Source: Cruorifilaria tuberocauda (lineage: Eukaryota; Nematoda; Chromadorea; Rhabditida; Onchocercidae). Taken from it: a stretch of 64,000 bases of DNA. The notes under the pieces were generated by a model that ran no database searches, had not been told where the DNA came from, and saw nothing but the letters and a program-made list of their open reading frames with translations. Location: contig JABVXU010000024.1 in NCBI GenBank assembly GCA_013365365.1, positions 248,001 to 312,000 on the forward strand, read 5' to 3'. How positions within the stretch are numbered: the stretch's first letter is position 1; each line of letters begins with the position of its first letter. Both the position numbers and the translations under genes were made by a program. Below, piece by piece: positions 36,984 through 49,045 of the stretch.

Positions 36984-39235
36984 GTTTAACTTGTGTTTAT
37001 TTTACAGTACCCTTTACTGCATTTTGTTTCTTCCAATCGTTGTTATTGTATTATCGTCGTATTTCACATCCTAATTCGAAACAACTGAGATCCTTTCTTA
37101 ATAATTAAAATTCAGGCTTTCCTCATATGAAGTTTTTAGCTCCAATTTGTAATAATATTTGTTACAAATTGGAGATAAATTAATATTTAAATCAGTGTTT
37201 AAGTAATGTTCAAATTATTTATTGATTTTACTTTAATATAATTGACCCTCTCATGGTTAGCAAGGTTAACACCGAAATCATGAATTACAGAAATGCAATT
37301 AAAATTCAAAGAAACTGATCATCCAGGTTATAAAATTATAAAAGAAATAGATTATAAAAATGTTATCAATAATGCTTCGCTACATGACATGCAACATTGC
37401 GTAGGCATTTTTGCAACTTTTAAAATATATTTTGGAGTTGCGTTTTTCTAAAATTTTAGCTATTTTTGTATATTTTAGAAGTGTATTTCAAATATTAATT
37501 TAAATGTGATAATTTTTGTCGCATTCCGAACTGTGGAATAAACAATACTCAAGATAAGGATAATAAGTAAAAAAAAATCTCTAATCTGATTTTCTTGGGT
37601 ACATTATATCTTAAATGTTGGTCTAACTAAAGTAAGACTGTACTTCTAAAAATCTAAAGTATTTTGAGTAGCATTTTAAAAATTAGTGCTTTTCATAAAT
37701 AGAATTCAATTATTTTAATATGGTTTTTTTCCTACTTACTACAGCAAAAAAGAAAAACGAGTAATCAATCTATTTATGCCGTTTTTTGGCTATGACCTCC
37801 CCAGCAGAATTTGAATAGAACTAAAATATATGAAATTAAGAGAGCATTGTTGAATAAGCCTTATCATAATTTATCTTTTATTCAGAGATGAATTGCCTTC
37901 TGGTAATGCACCTATATTTAATCTGAAAAAAAACCTTACTTCATTTAAGGATAAATAGAATTGTATTAACAAAAAAAAAAATACAAGCTTTTGTTCAAAG
38001 TCAGTCAAAATCATAAACCTGTTCCATTTTCAAATCTTCACTGCTTAATGGTCAAAAATACACTTTAAATTGAAAATTATAATGTCAATGCTAAGGTAAC
38101 ATAAGAAGTAAAATGTACCAATTTAAAAATACTATGGTAGGTCATTGCTTTCCAAATAAGACTTCAGATTTGTAGCTCATATAGTTATACAGTTTGAAGT
38201 GCTATGATTCAAATTTAATCCTTTTGATAAGGATTTAAGGCACAAAAAACATTTCTACTTGGGAGGTACGGATAGACCAAATTAATGGAGTTATGAGAAA
38301 GGCTGCTCCTCATGGGCTTAATGAATGCAACACACTGCTCTGCAATAGCTCAAAGAATTTTATGTGACAACGGAGATAACTTTCTACCGTATCATATTGA
38401 GCTTAAGCAGAAACTGCAATGTAATAACACCTCGCCTATACCTCCTTCCACTCTACAACACCCCCAAAGACCTGCTTTCCATGTCCGAAATGAAAAGTTT
38501 GCATGCAATGCCCGAGCCGTGAAACAGAGACAATACTCGGCCAACCATGTTTAAGTGGTTCGCTCGAAACGTGATGACGGAAGCAGAGTGAATTGGGAGA
38601 TCTCGAGAGGTGATGGCGGTGGAAGGGAATTTGAACGATATATGGAATAGGGACTTCGGGGCTGAAGTTGCAGACTTATAAAGATTTCAGCATAAGGAAG
38701 CCGCATTTACTGATTTACTGTACTCCCTTTCGGACTTCTGAGGCAGTTGGGTTCGACATTACCTTGCTGTCGCGAGTCGATCCCTCACGCAGCTTAGTGT
38801 GATTATATCACTGCTGGGGATGGATATGACGCTGTTTATTTAGGATCGACTGGCCAGGACTGATTGTTTTAGAATCGTCTTCATTTTATTTCATTGCCTG
38901 ATTGCTATGGAATGTTGAATAAATTTGAAAAATTTTCCCGATATATGTTATTTCAGACTGTCATTGGTTTCTACTCGTTTCTCTTCTGCAGGATTTTTAA
39001 ATTTAGCGGTGTTCTTATTTCTCAGTATATATATTGCTCAGTTTTATCAATGCAAAGCTTCCATAATTTCTGCTCTTTTCGCTCTTTTCTGAGCCAAATT
39101 TAGTGGTACTTGTTGAATGTATATTTCTGATGTTTCGTTAAATTTTGCTTTAGTGAAATGTTATTGACAGTGCTGCTCTAATTTAACCACAAATCCATTT
39201 AGCAGCCAGAATTACTTTTTTGACGAAAGGATCAA
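36984..39235. other. Spacer containing a GC-rich island
   Basis: About 2.2 kb between tandem genes. The first 1.3 kb is very AT-rich with no signal. From about 38260 to 38880 base composition rises to near 50% G+C (see separate entry). The right end should contain the SRRM1 promoter. Confidence 0.5.
38260..38880. other. GC-rich island of unknown nature
   Basis: This block is far richer in G and C than anything around it outside exons. It includes CCTCCTTCCACTC, GGTGATGGCGGTGGAAGGG and GTCGCGAGTCGATCCC. A short hairpin, GTGATTATATCAC, sits at about 38801-38813. A plus-strand open frame of 80 codons (38312-38554) shows no family signature. It could be a dispersed repeat, a non-coding RNA gene or old coding DNA. 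I saw no terminal repeats or target-site duplication. Confidence 0.4.
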
Positions 39236-41972
39236 ATGGCTGATGCAGGCTTTTATCGTGGAACAAGTAGCGAACAGGATAGTCGCTTTACCGATAAGGA
39301 GCGCAAATTGCTGAAGCAAATGCGTTTCGAAGAAGCACTTGACGAAAAGGTAATATTTCACTTCTCCGAGATGATGTAAATTATATATATTATAAATCCA
39401 ACCACCCACATCTTCTATATAATGCCGTTGTTATCCAAGTTCGCGTGCATGTTGGTCCATTCACGACACGTCTCATAATTTTGTTCCTTAACTGAGTGCA
39501 TAGTCAAGATTTAAAAAGTAAAGGTAATTTTTTTTTTGTTGAAACATTTATTTTTTCTTCTTTCAACATGAAACTGTTTAAATTTTTTTATAACATATAA
39601 TATTGATAGGTAGGGAAGGGTGCGTAGACAATTGAGTATATCAGTTTAAATGGAATCTGTTGGAGGAGTTATGAAAGAAGCAAAGAAAATTAGATAAAGA
39701 CATAGTGTGGTGTATTCTATAGGCTTTGGTATTCATTTGTAAACTAATTATTATGTTTTGAAGAGACCGTGAGTGAGTTTGTGAGGTTAAGATCTGCATG
39801 GATCGAGTGAATCTGGACGTGCTTAAACCCTGGATCACTGCCAAGTTGAACGATATCCTGGGCCTAGAAGACGATGTCGTCATTGAATATGTATTCAGCC
39901 AGTTGGAGGAGAAATCATTGAATCCGAAAGTGATGCAGATCAATTTAACTGGTTTCCTTAATGCCCGACGAGCACGGGAATTTATGGGTATTATTTCATC
40001 ATTCATTTTAAATTTCGTTTGAGTCCGTGTGGAGGATATCTAATAATTCAAACTAAAGCATCATATCGCTTAATGCCCCTTTTATTTAGATGCATTTATG
40101 TCATTTCATTACAGGTGAATTGTGGAGTATGTTAATTGAAGCACAAAGTAGTGAAGACGGTATTCCAACATCACTAGTAGAAAAGAAAATGAAAGAAATA
40201 CAAGATAAGGTATTTACTCTTCTCTTGAATTGCATTTATCTGGATATTATATCTGTTTTTGCTTTTAACAGTATTTTTTAGTCTATTTCTCACTGTAGAT
40301 ATAATTATCATCAATAATTTCTCATTTTGTGATTATCTGATTTGTTGTAGCAATTTTTTACAAGAAAATCAGAGAAGATTTAATTTTATCATCCCTCATG
40401 ATATAGAATAGAAGGATATAATTTTTTGGTTACTTTGATGATCTTTTATATGCTGAAAAATGTCATCAAAATTTGCACCAAGGAAGGTTTAGGCAAAAAA
40501 TATGAGCGTCTCGTCTTCCAACGGTGCAGCTGCTGAAGTTGCTGGATCAGATTGGAAGAATCGGTACGATTCTTTGACTGGTGGACGATACGGTAATCGA
40601 GAGAGCAAAACTATCACTGAGAATGAACGAGGCAGAAAGGACGACGATCGGCACAGAAGTCATCGAGATCAAGAAAGTGATAAAAGCAGAGAAAGTGGTC
40701 GTATCAAGGAGGATGATAGTATGGTTTTGCTTGGTTTACTTTATTCTTTATTTAAATTTTAAGTTATAGCCAAAATTTGTGGAGAAGTCTGGTTCCAAGC
40801 GGATATATTATTCGGCCGGGTTATAATATTTTTGAGCCATTTTGCTACGCATGATATTACAGCATCAAACTTTATAGATTAACAATGCAAGTGAAATTTT
40901 GATATTAATCTTGCTCTATTTAGATTTCAAAATCAGACATTTAAACTATTATAGGAGTTGAAAGAAAGCGTGGTGAGGAAAAACAGTTTAAGGATGAAAG
41001 GTTGAGATCACATAGCCGATCTCCCACACGGCGACATTTTTATGATGAACGAATGGAAAGAAAAAAAGAGCGTTATCGTTCACCTAATAGGTATGTTGTC
41101 GGAATTTATCGTCAATGTTCCAAAGATAATTTGGACGCTCAGTTACCGTCTAGATGAACGAATATTACAACGACGAACAAGGGAAGCATGCTTTTTGAGA
41201 TTAATGAAATGTGAGGTATATTGTGAAGGAATTTACTAGTGAGGTATTGTCCTACCCAACTTTCTGTTAATGGAAATTTAATATGTTTATAGCTTTAGAT
41301 CTCCACCGCGCCGAAAATTCACAGAACGAAAAGAGGAGACCCGAAGACGAAGTCGGAGTAACGAACGTCGCAAAAGGTGAAGGATTTTTTAATGTTTGTA
41401 TTTTTTTTATTTTCTTCTAATATTCATTTGTAATCACTAATATACTAACGGTCCCTTTACCTTAGTGAAGCAGCTAATATATCAGAAGCATAGGAGGATA
41501 AAATCATATTTCATCTGAAACAATTGGTAAGAAACATTTTAAAGTGCACAGTTATCGTCAGGTAGCATTCCAGAAATTTCGATGTACTGTGATAATAAAA
41601 GTGAAGTTAACTAATTTTGATCCAACTGGGTTTCTGTAGGAAATATTCCACGGTATAGTATTTTGAAGAGGTTTGCAAAATAATTTAATAATCGTAACCA
41701 ATGAAGTACCGAAAGGGATATTTTTGTTTTTACTTCGCTATTTTCAGGAAGCGATCAGCGTCATTGGATCTCGTAGACGAGAAGCAAAGGTAAGTTTTTT
41801 ATAGTTCCGCCGCCTTATATCTTTATTTTTCTAATTTTACAGTTTCAGGAAAAAGAAAAAGAGACATTCAAAGAAGCATGCCAGTGATTCAGATTCAGAA
41901 CGAGCGAAGAGAAGGAAGAAGCACAAAAAGGAGAAAAAGCGTAAAAAACATAACAGTTCTGATTCTGATTGA
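39236..41972 (+). CDS. rsr-1: Serine/arginine repetitive matrix protein 1 (SRm160), splicing coactivator
   Basis: Nuclear splicing and mRNA 3'-end coactivator that binds RNA and exon-junction components through a PWI domain. Eight exons: 39236-39349, 39792-39987, 40115-40209, 40493-40718, 40955-41090, 41293-41376, 41748-41789 and 41849-41972, about 338 residues. The N-terminus (MADAGFYRGTSSEQDSRF, then KERKLLKQMRF) is nearly identical to SRRM1. The PWI domain has NLDVLKPWITAKL, DDVVIEYVF, MQINLTGFLNARRAREFMG and ELWSMLIEAQ. The rest is an Arg/Ser/Lys/Glu-rich tail with SRSPTRRH and RYRSPNRS; it ends in a Lys/Arg block and SSDSD. Exons 4-8 all start or end within RS-rich sequence in matching phases. 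A short alternative exon at 41466-41493 would truncate the tail. Mammalian SRRM1 is about 900 residues, mainly through a longer RS tail. Confidence 0.93.
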
Positions 41973-42367
41973 AAGTTTCAATGTTTATCAAAGAGCAGTG
42001 TGTTATCGTGTTTTGATTTTCATAATTTGTTTTCTGATATCATGATAAAAACCTCACTTATCGAATCTGGCAACATTCTAAATTCAACAAAACTTCAACA
42101 AATCATGTATCAATCTCACAAGTATTTTGTTAGTGTCACTATGTGAATTTCCGCCACTCGTGCTTAATGAATGCTAGATCGAAATTAAATTCTTGATTTT
42201 CCAAACTAGCAGTTTTAGGTTATCCAACAGCTGCCTGTCTGGAAATGTCAAGTGAAAAATCAAAAAGTTCTAACATACCAATGATAATTGAGATGTATTT
42301 TTTATTCCAGCTGTACTTTCTGTAACATGAAGATCGAGATTGTTTGAATTCTAGGGAAAACAGTCGT
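41973..42367. other. Convergent 3' spacer
   Basis: About 395 bases between the convergent SRRM1 and ferredoxin genes, presumably 3' untranslated sequence of both. Nothing else is seen. Confidence 0.5.
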
Positions 42368-43143
42368 CTAATCGTAGGTTCTTGCATCACGAATTTCGGA
42401 CGGTACGTTGACCTCTATGCCCGGTAGATCTTCTACTGTTAACTTTACTTGACAACCAAGACGTGAGAAATCCGTTGCTTCAGGTGCCAAGTCTAATAAG
42501 TCAAGTTCTTCTTCGACTGGTGAAGGCAATCTGTAAAGGATGGATTAAATGCAGATTAAGAGATCTTGCCCTTTAACTGTAATTGCTTATCAGGGAGTCT
42601 TAGTAGAAATGAATTGGATTTATATCGGAGTTTAGAAATAGGACTTGAGAAATTTGTTGAATTTATGAAGAATTCTATAAATATGTGAATAATAACCTTT
42701 CGCTGCTCTGTATAGTTCACCAAAAGCTCTTCAACGAGAATAAAATGAATATTAAAGGATTCAACCTTTTGTAATGCTCCGGTTCAAGAATGACATGACA
42801 CGTACAGCAGGCTAATGTACCTTCGCATGCTCCGTAACCATCAATAGGCAAGTCAGCATTAACGACTACTTCATATAACGATTGGCCTATTTTACCCGTA
42901 GTTTCCAAAATTTCACCTCTATTTTTAAAGCGTATTTTCACATCCCTTGAAAAATTCAAAATTGAATTAAGTTTGCACATGCCAAAATATTAAAAAAACT
43001 GAGAATTGAAAGTTCGAATCTTGACTTTATAACTTAATTATTTTTGTGCATAAAACTTACGGTACTTTGACCGCTGAACCCCTCCGAAATATGGATTGCT
43101 GACAAACAGCCAGTCGAATGCAACACCGCACGACCGTCATCAT
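42368..43143 (-). CDS. Mitochondrial adrenodoxin-type [2Fe-2S] ferredoxin
   Basis: Electron carrier of the mitochondrial matrix serving Fe-S cluster assembly (FDX2 role) and possibly P450s. Three exons: 43061-43143, 42766-42945 and 42368-42530, about 141 residues. The N-terminus (MMTVVRCCIRLAVCQQSIFR) is Arg-rich, without acidic residues, fitting a mitochondrial presequence. The cluster ligands are in GACEGTLACCTCHVI, giving Cys-x5-Cys-x2-Cys, with the fourth Cys in SRLGCQVKL. The segment EEELDLLDLAPEATDFSRLGC matches the conserved partner-interaction helix. Phases match (CC|G and AG|A). The motif ACEGTLAC with the LP-x-PVEEE stretch fits either FDX1 or FDX2, so no symbol is given. A CTTGCAG site three bases upstream of ATTATG (43147-43148) is a likely trans-splice acceptor. 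Confidence 0.93.
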
Positions 43144-46100
43144 AATCTGCAAGAATTAATCTTTATTTTCTCAAATTCTTGTTCTTCTGATATCGATTCC
43201 CATTTGTCTGAAAAATCTCCAATCACCTTGAATATCCTAAAAGAGCAAAGATTTGGAACTTGAGTTCAGGGAGTTCCGAGCTTAATTGCAAGGTTTTTTA
43301 ACAATGGTCATCCACTATTATAAAAGATGACGAGTAGCATATAAAAAATAAATGAATTGCAAACTATATGAATTAAAAGTGAGCACACCGAGAAGTAGAC
43401 TAAAACATGATATCATGAGAATAAACTATGCCAATTCCAGTTACATAATAAATATGCATACTGAAAACTATAAATTCATGATATATCGGTAGTGTTATCC
43501 CATCGTAAATTTCATTCCAGAATAGTGTATTGGAGTCGATCTCCTACCTTCTTAAGATACCATAATATATTAGATCAATGGACAAAATTCAAATTGAATT
43601 TCTTTACTCTGAACATTAAGTGAAATACAATATGCGACAAATGGATTCACAGATAATGGTGAATTCTTGCCACATTAAAATCAACTGTCCACGAAAATCC
43701 TTTTGGAATCAAACAATGAAAACAACAATTGTTAGGAGCAGATGTTAAAATATAAACCTTACCAGATAGAACCGCATTGTTTAGTTTTTTTCTTCATTTC
43801 TGTATAAATTGAAGCATTTATTTCAGTTTGACAACAAAGTGAGATAAAAGCAAATCTTAATCACAAAGTGAGAAGAATTTTTAAATAAAAAAGCCACTTA
43901 TAAACTGCTTTTCTATATATAACAGAAATGAAAATGAGATATTACACAGTTAACGCCAATGAGATTGGAACATCAAAGCAAAATGTGATGGTTTATAAAT
44001 GAGATCGAAACGGAAGATAATTTCTTTACCTATAAAGTCATCCAAATTGGGTGGCCAAACATGCAAAGCAGGGCTAAGCGATGCAAGCATCCAAAAAAAA
44101 AATGCAGTTTCATAGTATGAGTTATCATCACTGCTTATTTTAAAAAGAATGGTTGTAAACAGACATCTTAAAAACCTAATAAATTTGAAACATTAAAAAG
44201 ATTTACAAAGCTATTACAAAATTAACAAATAAATAATGTAATATAGTTACAAATATATATGATAGCATTATGTTGAGAAGTGCACTGCGCTGAAGTAATA
44301 AATTACTTTGAGGACGAAGTAAAAGACAAAGAAAATGAAAAAGTTCTTTACAAATAATTTGTGCAAAATATTACTTATATTGCTATATCTTTTATCATGT
44401 GATACAAAAAGTATGACTATATCATTTTATGAATGATATGCAATGATTGATAAGGTGTTAGTGAATACACTCCCTCCATTTATTGTTTCTTTTATTTTCA
44501 AATAAAAGAACTATAAAAATAAAAATAATCCTTTTCCTCGACCATTTTATGAATTCTTAATATTCATTTCACTTCTTTGCGACTAATAAAATCCATTTTT
44601 AAACATATAGCAATCGAAACAACCATTTCGCTGAAAATCGAACTGATAATTAAACATACAATCAAAATAAATCCATTTATATGTGAAAACTCATTCATAT
44701 ATTTGGGATAATTGGGACGATAGCAGAGGCTTTCCTCTGACCTGGAACAAAATACTAGTAGCGTCCCCGATAGAGTTTTCTACAACAAATCGCAAAAAGC
44801 TGTCAACTTGAAACGGTTTTCATTGCTTAATGAAATCTTTTACATTTTATTTTATTGAACTTTTTATTACAACATAAAAACTTTGGAAAATATTAATATA
44901 AAGACCATAAATCTTCAATCACAAATTGGAGGCCCAAAAATAACAATGCCTTCATTACAGACATTTTCATACATCTTCGATAATTGATACTTCGAAGTAA
45001 ATATGTAAATTTAAAAGAAAAACAATAAATCGATTACCTGGAAAACTTTTTCTCAACTTTACCAGAACTCCAAATTATAAATTTTTTCATTTCGAAAGAA
45101 TCAGTTCCTCAAATATAACTCTATATAAATCTTCCACAATTCTTCCACAAATTCTTCGTTATATACATAGAGGAATACTTTGAATGACAACAATAAATTA
45201 CTGAAAACTCCTCAACATAAAAAAAATAATTTCCAAAAAAATTCACAAAGAAACTTGAAGTTGGACATTGGAATAAATCACATGTGTATTTGTCTCAAGT
45301 TCTGAAGATTGTTGGAAATTATATATTAAAATAAAGTTATATAAAAATTTCTTTGCAAAAAGGAAAGGTATCAAATTGTCACGGAATGTGCTCCAATCTT
45401 CAAAGCAACATAAAAAATTTGTTATAAATTATCTAGATAAACCATTGATTCTGCTTCATAAAAATCTTCATCTTCATCACAAAGTTTTTTAGCATACATC
45501 ACGTAAGAGTAATCACTGAGGGGCCACAGGTCAAAACTTTTATATACCGCATCTTTAGGAGAAATTGAAATTTTCATGGATAAAGAATTTAATAATGACA
45601 TACTATGATAGACTACAAAAACTGTTAATTAAAACATCTTTTGATTTAACTCTTTTCGTTCCAAGTAAATTCACTGAAAATTTACTAATTGAATTTAACT
45701 CAAATATGCCAGCTTACTACCACAAAATATACTTGTTTCTAAAAGCGTATTTCCAAAATGTTCATGGAAATAAAAGCAAGATGATAGGGATACCTGACTG
45801 TAAATTAGTCCATTGAATACAGCAGATGCTTCTCTAAAATATCGTTTCCATCGTAAAATATTAGAATTGATCCTCACACTGTCTCACACAATTGTTTTTG
45901 CCAAAACTTACGCCTAAAAATTGAGTAAGGATACTCGTAAATTTTTCTAAACATAAGGAAAACCGAAAACACTAATAAAAGTCAGAATTTGATTAAAAAA
46001 ACCATTCAGATATAATTACTTGTACAATAAAACAAGAATTAAAGTGAAGTACGACTGGAATGTTCACTACTTCCAAAAACAACATTGATGCCTTTTCCAG

Positions 46101-46997
46101 AAATCTCGATCTATACAGCCTATGATATTGGAAGGTATTGAACATCTAAGCCAAATCTGAAAATTTATTAATTCTATTAATCGCTAATTCACTAATAAAC
46201 TGTACACGAAATGTATTGCTATTCGCTTAATCGCAAGACAAGTTTCCGGACATTTAAAACCATTGAATCGTCAGAACTGCAATCACTGAATCAGTCACAA
46301 ACACATGCCACGTGAAAAGATGTTATCGAGAGATGTCGGGTAGTACCCAAGCACGTTCAAAAATCCGCATAAGGACATTTCGGCATAACCTTCCAAGCAA
46401 CACTTTCAAATTCTGGTAATTGTCTGACGATACCAGACAAAGAATCGTTACCTCAATTATCGCTGTTACGACTATTCTCCGACATACTCCATATATTTAA
46501 TAGTAGGTTACTAATCTATAGTTGTCTTGATGGCCAACGGCTTTTAACTGTGATTGAACGATTTGAAAAAAGTCAAATAATGGAGGTCCTGTTATCTGAT
46601 ACAATCGGCACTGAATCTCGTGAAACTCTCTTCACTCAGTGACTGCATTTTAACATACTAATGGTAATTGAGAATATTCGTAACAGTGCGACTTTTTAAA
46701 GATGCCGAAGATATTGAAGAACCATCTTTCAAAATTTCGATAATACTGTGTGTGGACATTACAAATAAGTATTTATTACATGCCTTGACAGAGCCGTATC
46801 AGTAGAAATATTCGAGCAAGTGTGCTCGAAAGTTATACAAATAATACGCGTTACTACATGCTGAAGTATGAGGATAAACCGGTTTGTTGTTAAAAATTTA
46901 CTTCAGTGGATCGAAGCGCATTTAAAAGAATCTTTCGTTGGTGAGATAAGTGAAGATAGCACTGCAGTCCAGAATATCCAAGAAGGGAGTTGAATAT
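43144..46997. other. 3.9-kb spacer without a recognised gene
   Basis: Very AT-rich throughout, with a slightly GC-richer patch at 46250-46480. An 83-codon plus-strand frame at 45565-45816 and its antisense counterparts show no family signature and are probably chance. The ferredoxin promoter lies at its left end. Confidence 0.5.
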
Positions 46998-47531
46998 TTA
47001 CTGAGCCATAATAGGCAAGGTAACTTCTCCGGTTGGTGGTCCTTCTTTGAAAATAGCTGCAGCATCAGAGGCATCTGCACTTGCTTCCTTGAATTGAATG
47101 ACAAATTTATCTTCCTTCGGTGGTCCAGCTGTACGAGTGATTTCCAGTGGAGCTGCTGCCCCCGGTTCGACAAATCCGTATACCGGTTTCAGGCGATAAT
47201 CGTTATTATTTGTTGACTTCACCTTCAAGTGAAAATGTTTTACAGGATCTCTTTTTTCAATAAATAGATGAGTACAATGGATAAAAAGATGAGAATAAAA
47301 AAATTTTAGAGATTCAAAACTACACAATACCTTGAAGGCTAAACGGACACCGCTTGGATTGGCAACCTGATGCACAGACTGTCCACCTGCAGCAGGTACC
47401 TGAGCAGCTGGTGGATCGATGTTCAATGTCGGTGGTCCGGCTGGTGCAGCAGCCTCCGGTGGAGCTCCTCCCTCTGGTGGTGCTGGCGCGCCCTCTGCTG
47501 GCGGTGCACCCTCTGCTGGAGCATCACCCAT
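46998..47531 (-). CDS. Small MSP-domain sperm protein with Pro/Ala-rich N-terminus
   Basis: Nematode sperm proteins of this kind carry the immunoglobulin-like major sperm protein fold. Two exons: 47331-47531 and 46998-47222, about 141 residues. The first 35 residues are almost only Pro, Ala, Gly and Glu (GAPPAEGAPAPPEGGAPPEA). The MSP domain then starts at LNIDPPAAQVPAAGGQSVHQ. It continues across the intron as LAFKVKSTNNNDYRLKPVYG, the most conserved MSP stretch, followed by VEPGAAAPLEITRTAGPPKEDKFVIQF by segments. It is closer to the short SSP (sperm-specific protein) class than to the 127-residue cytoskeletal MSPs because of the ITRTAGPPKEDK motif and missing N-terminal AQSVPPGD. The coding sequence is much richer in G+C than its surroundings. 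A possible trans-splice acceptor lies at 47548-47549. Confidence 0.93.
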   Translation of the reverse strand: MGDAPAEGAPPAEGAPAPPEGGAPPEAAAPAGPPTLNIDPPAAQVPAAGGQSVHQVANPSGVRLAFKVLCSFESLKFFYSHLFIHCTHLFIEKRDPVKHFHLKVKSTNNNDYRLKPVYGFVEPGAAAPLEITRTAGPPKEDKFVIQFKEASADASDAAAIFKEGPPTGEVTLPIMAQ

Positions 47532-49045
47532 TGTGTTCCGGATTATCCTGCAATTTTGGGGATTTCGAGGAATTTAGAGATAGCTAACACTTTGGACTAA
47601 AGAAGTGAGATATCAAAGGACGACAGTCGAGTAGTACGAGATGTTCCTGTCACTCAGAGCATTTCCGTAGTATCCCTCGACATTCCTCCATCCGAATAAA
47701 TGCTAGCAAAAGTAATCGTCACGACAGACCAACCTTTATGTGCGTCGACTGAAGAAAAAACTGAATGTTTGACTTAAAACTCGGTTTATATAGCTGTCCG
47801 ACACAACCTTTAATTATGTAATTTAACCTGTTTTGCATTCAATTACGCAGTTTTATCTGTTTTGCATCTAATTATGCATTTTACCTGTTTTGCATCTAAT
47901 TACGCAGTTTCACCTGTTTTGCATCTAATTATGCAATTTTACCTGTTTTGCATCTAATTACGCAGTTTTAGCTGTTTTGAATCTAATTATGAAATTTAGA
48001 ATAAGATAAATAAAATTGCATAACAAGCAAAATAAACAAGTATTTCAGTAATATCTTTGTATATGTAAATTTACTTAATTAGGAGAGGCCTCTTGCAAAA
48101 TATGCGCTGGGTTTTGTAAATGTCTGTCAGTGTATGTATACGTGGTGTGCGAATGTATGTAAGCACCGATAATAAGAACCTAATATATCGATGTATATTT
48201 TTATAGGAGCGTTTGGGAGCTTTGTGGCTGAAAAAAAATTGAGATGTATGATTACCTGAAATGATCCAAAGTAATGTGTGTAGGGAGTATACGCGGGCAA
48301 TTAACAACCGCGGCTGGCGGGATAATTTCTCTGATCTCGAAATACTTTTTCTCAGAACAACTCGTTGGATATATCACAGCGTTGTAAAATTTGCATATCA
48401 GCATGCTTCTCATATCAAATCTGATAAAAAAACTATTCAATAATCATATATTTTCAGTACTTTGTTTTTGTACGTGATTTATATGAAAAGCTTATCATGC
48501 ATATAATAATTCATACTGGACAAAATAAGGTTAACTTCATGTATTACATAGAAACTTTCGAAATGAACTCAAATTTTGGTAAATTCCGAATAACTGCACC
48601 TCTTCTGCCTATGATTTCGTTGGATACCTAATACTTCGATAATATAATCAGCGGAGGTAAATCTATATAGATTGGAACATTACGCTGTAAACATGTCGCA
48701 AATTGAACATAAGCCGTGGATGAAATTAAGTTTCATTTCAAGAGAAATGGTAACGACATTAACACCGCCGTTGTCGTTGATGGTACATAATGGTCTCATT
48801 GTGATATGTAGTACTCTTATCTTAAAAGATTCCCCAAAACCACACCTTTTTTTACATGGTAATGATAATATTATAATTAAATGAGTGAGGAAAATTTAAT
48901 TTGCAATTAATCACACTTATCATTTCGGTTTATTCCACAACTTTTCATCTATTATTTTGTGGATATACTAGAAAAAATACCAAATTATAATGTGCAGCTA
49001 CTTTCATAGGTTAGAGAAATTCATTACAAATTGGCAGAGGTTTAT
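47532..49045. other. Divergent spacer upstream of the sperm protein and NEKL-2-like genes
   Basis: About 1.5 kb between divergent genes, holding both promoters. The left part contains six tandem copies of a ~29-bp repeat (47827-47998, listed separately), followed by GATAAG at 48003, a GATA-type site. Small open frames at 48261-48443 and 48672-48884 look like chance. Confidence 0.5.
47827..47998. repeat. Six tandem copies of a ~29-bp unit upstream of the sperm-protein gene
   Basis: Units begin at about 47827, 47856, 47884, 47913, 47942 and 47971. Each reads close to CCTGTTTTGCATCTAATTA followed by CGCAGTTTTA or TGCAATTTTA. The two versions alternate (ATTACGCAG then ATTATGCA), so the array is better seen as three copies of a ~58-bp dimer. 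Each unit places TTTTGCAT (reverse of an octamer-like ATGCAAAA) four bases before TAATTA, a homeodomain core. The array is 300-470 bases upstream of the sperm-protein ATG. Confidence 0.9.

Noticed and set aside
38750..38790. GGTTCGACATTACC resembling a tRNA T-loop
   Set aside because: No matching acceptor stem, D-arm or anticodon arm could be folded around it.
45565..45816. 83-codon plus-strand frame
   Set aside because: No splice context, no family resemblance, and overlaps an equally long antisense frame; probably chance.
47354..47600. Trp/Cys- and Leu/Val-rich plus-strand frames opposite the sperm-protein exon
   Set aside because: They mirror the Pro/Ala/Gly-rich coding strand; the MSP frame is conserved.
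48261..48884. Several 60-78 codon frames between the sperm protein and NEKL-2 genes
   Set aside because: No conserved motif and no splice-site support; the region is better read as divergent promoters.
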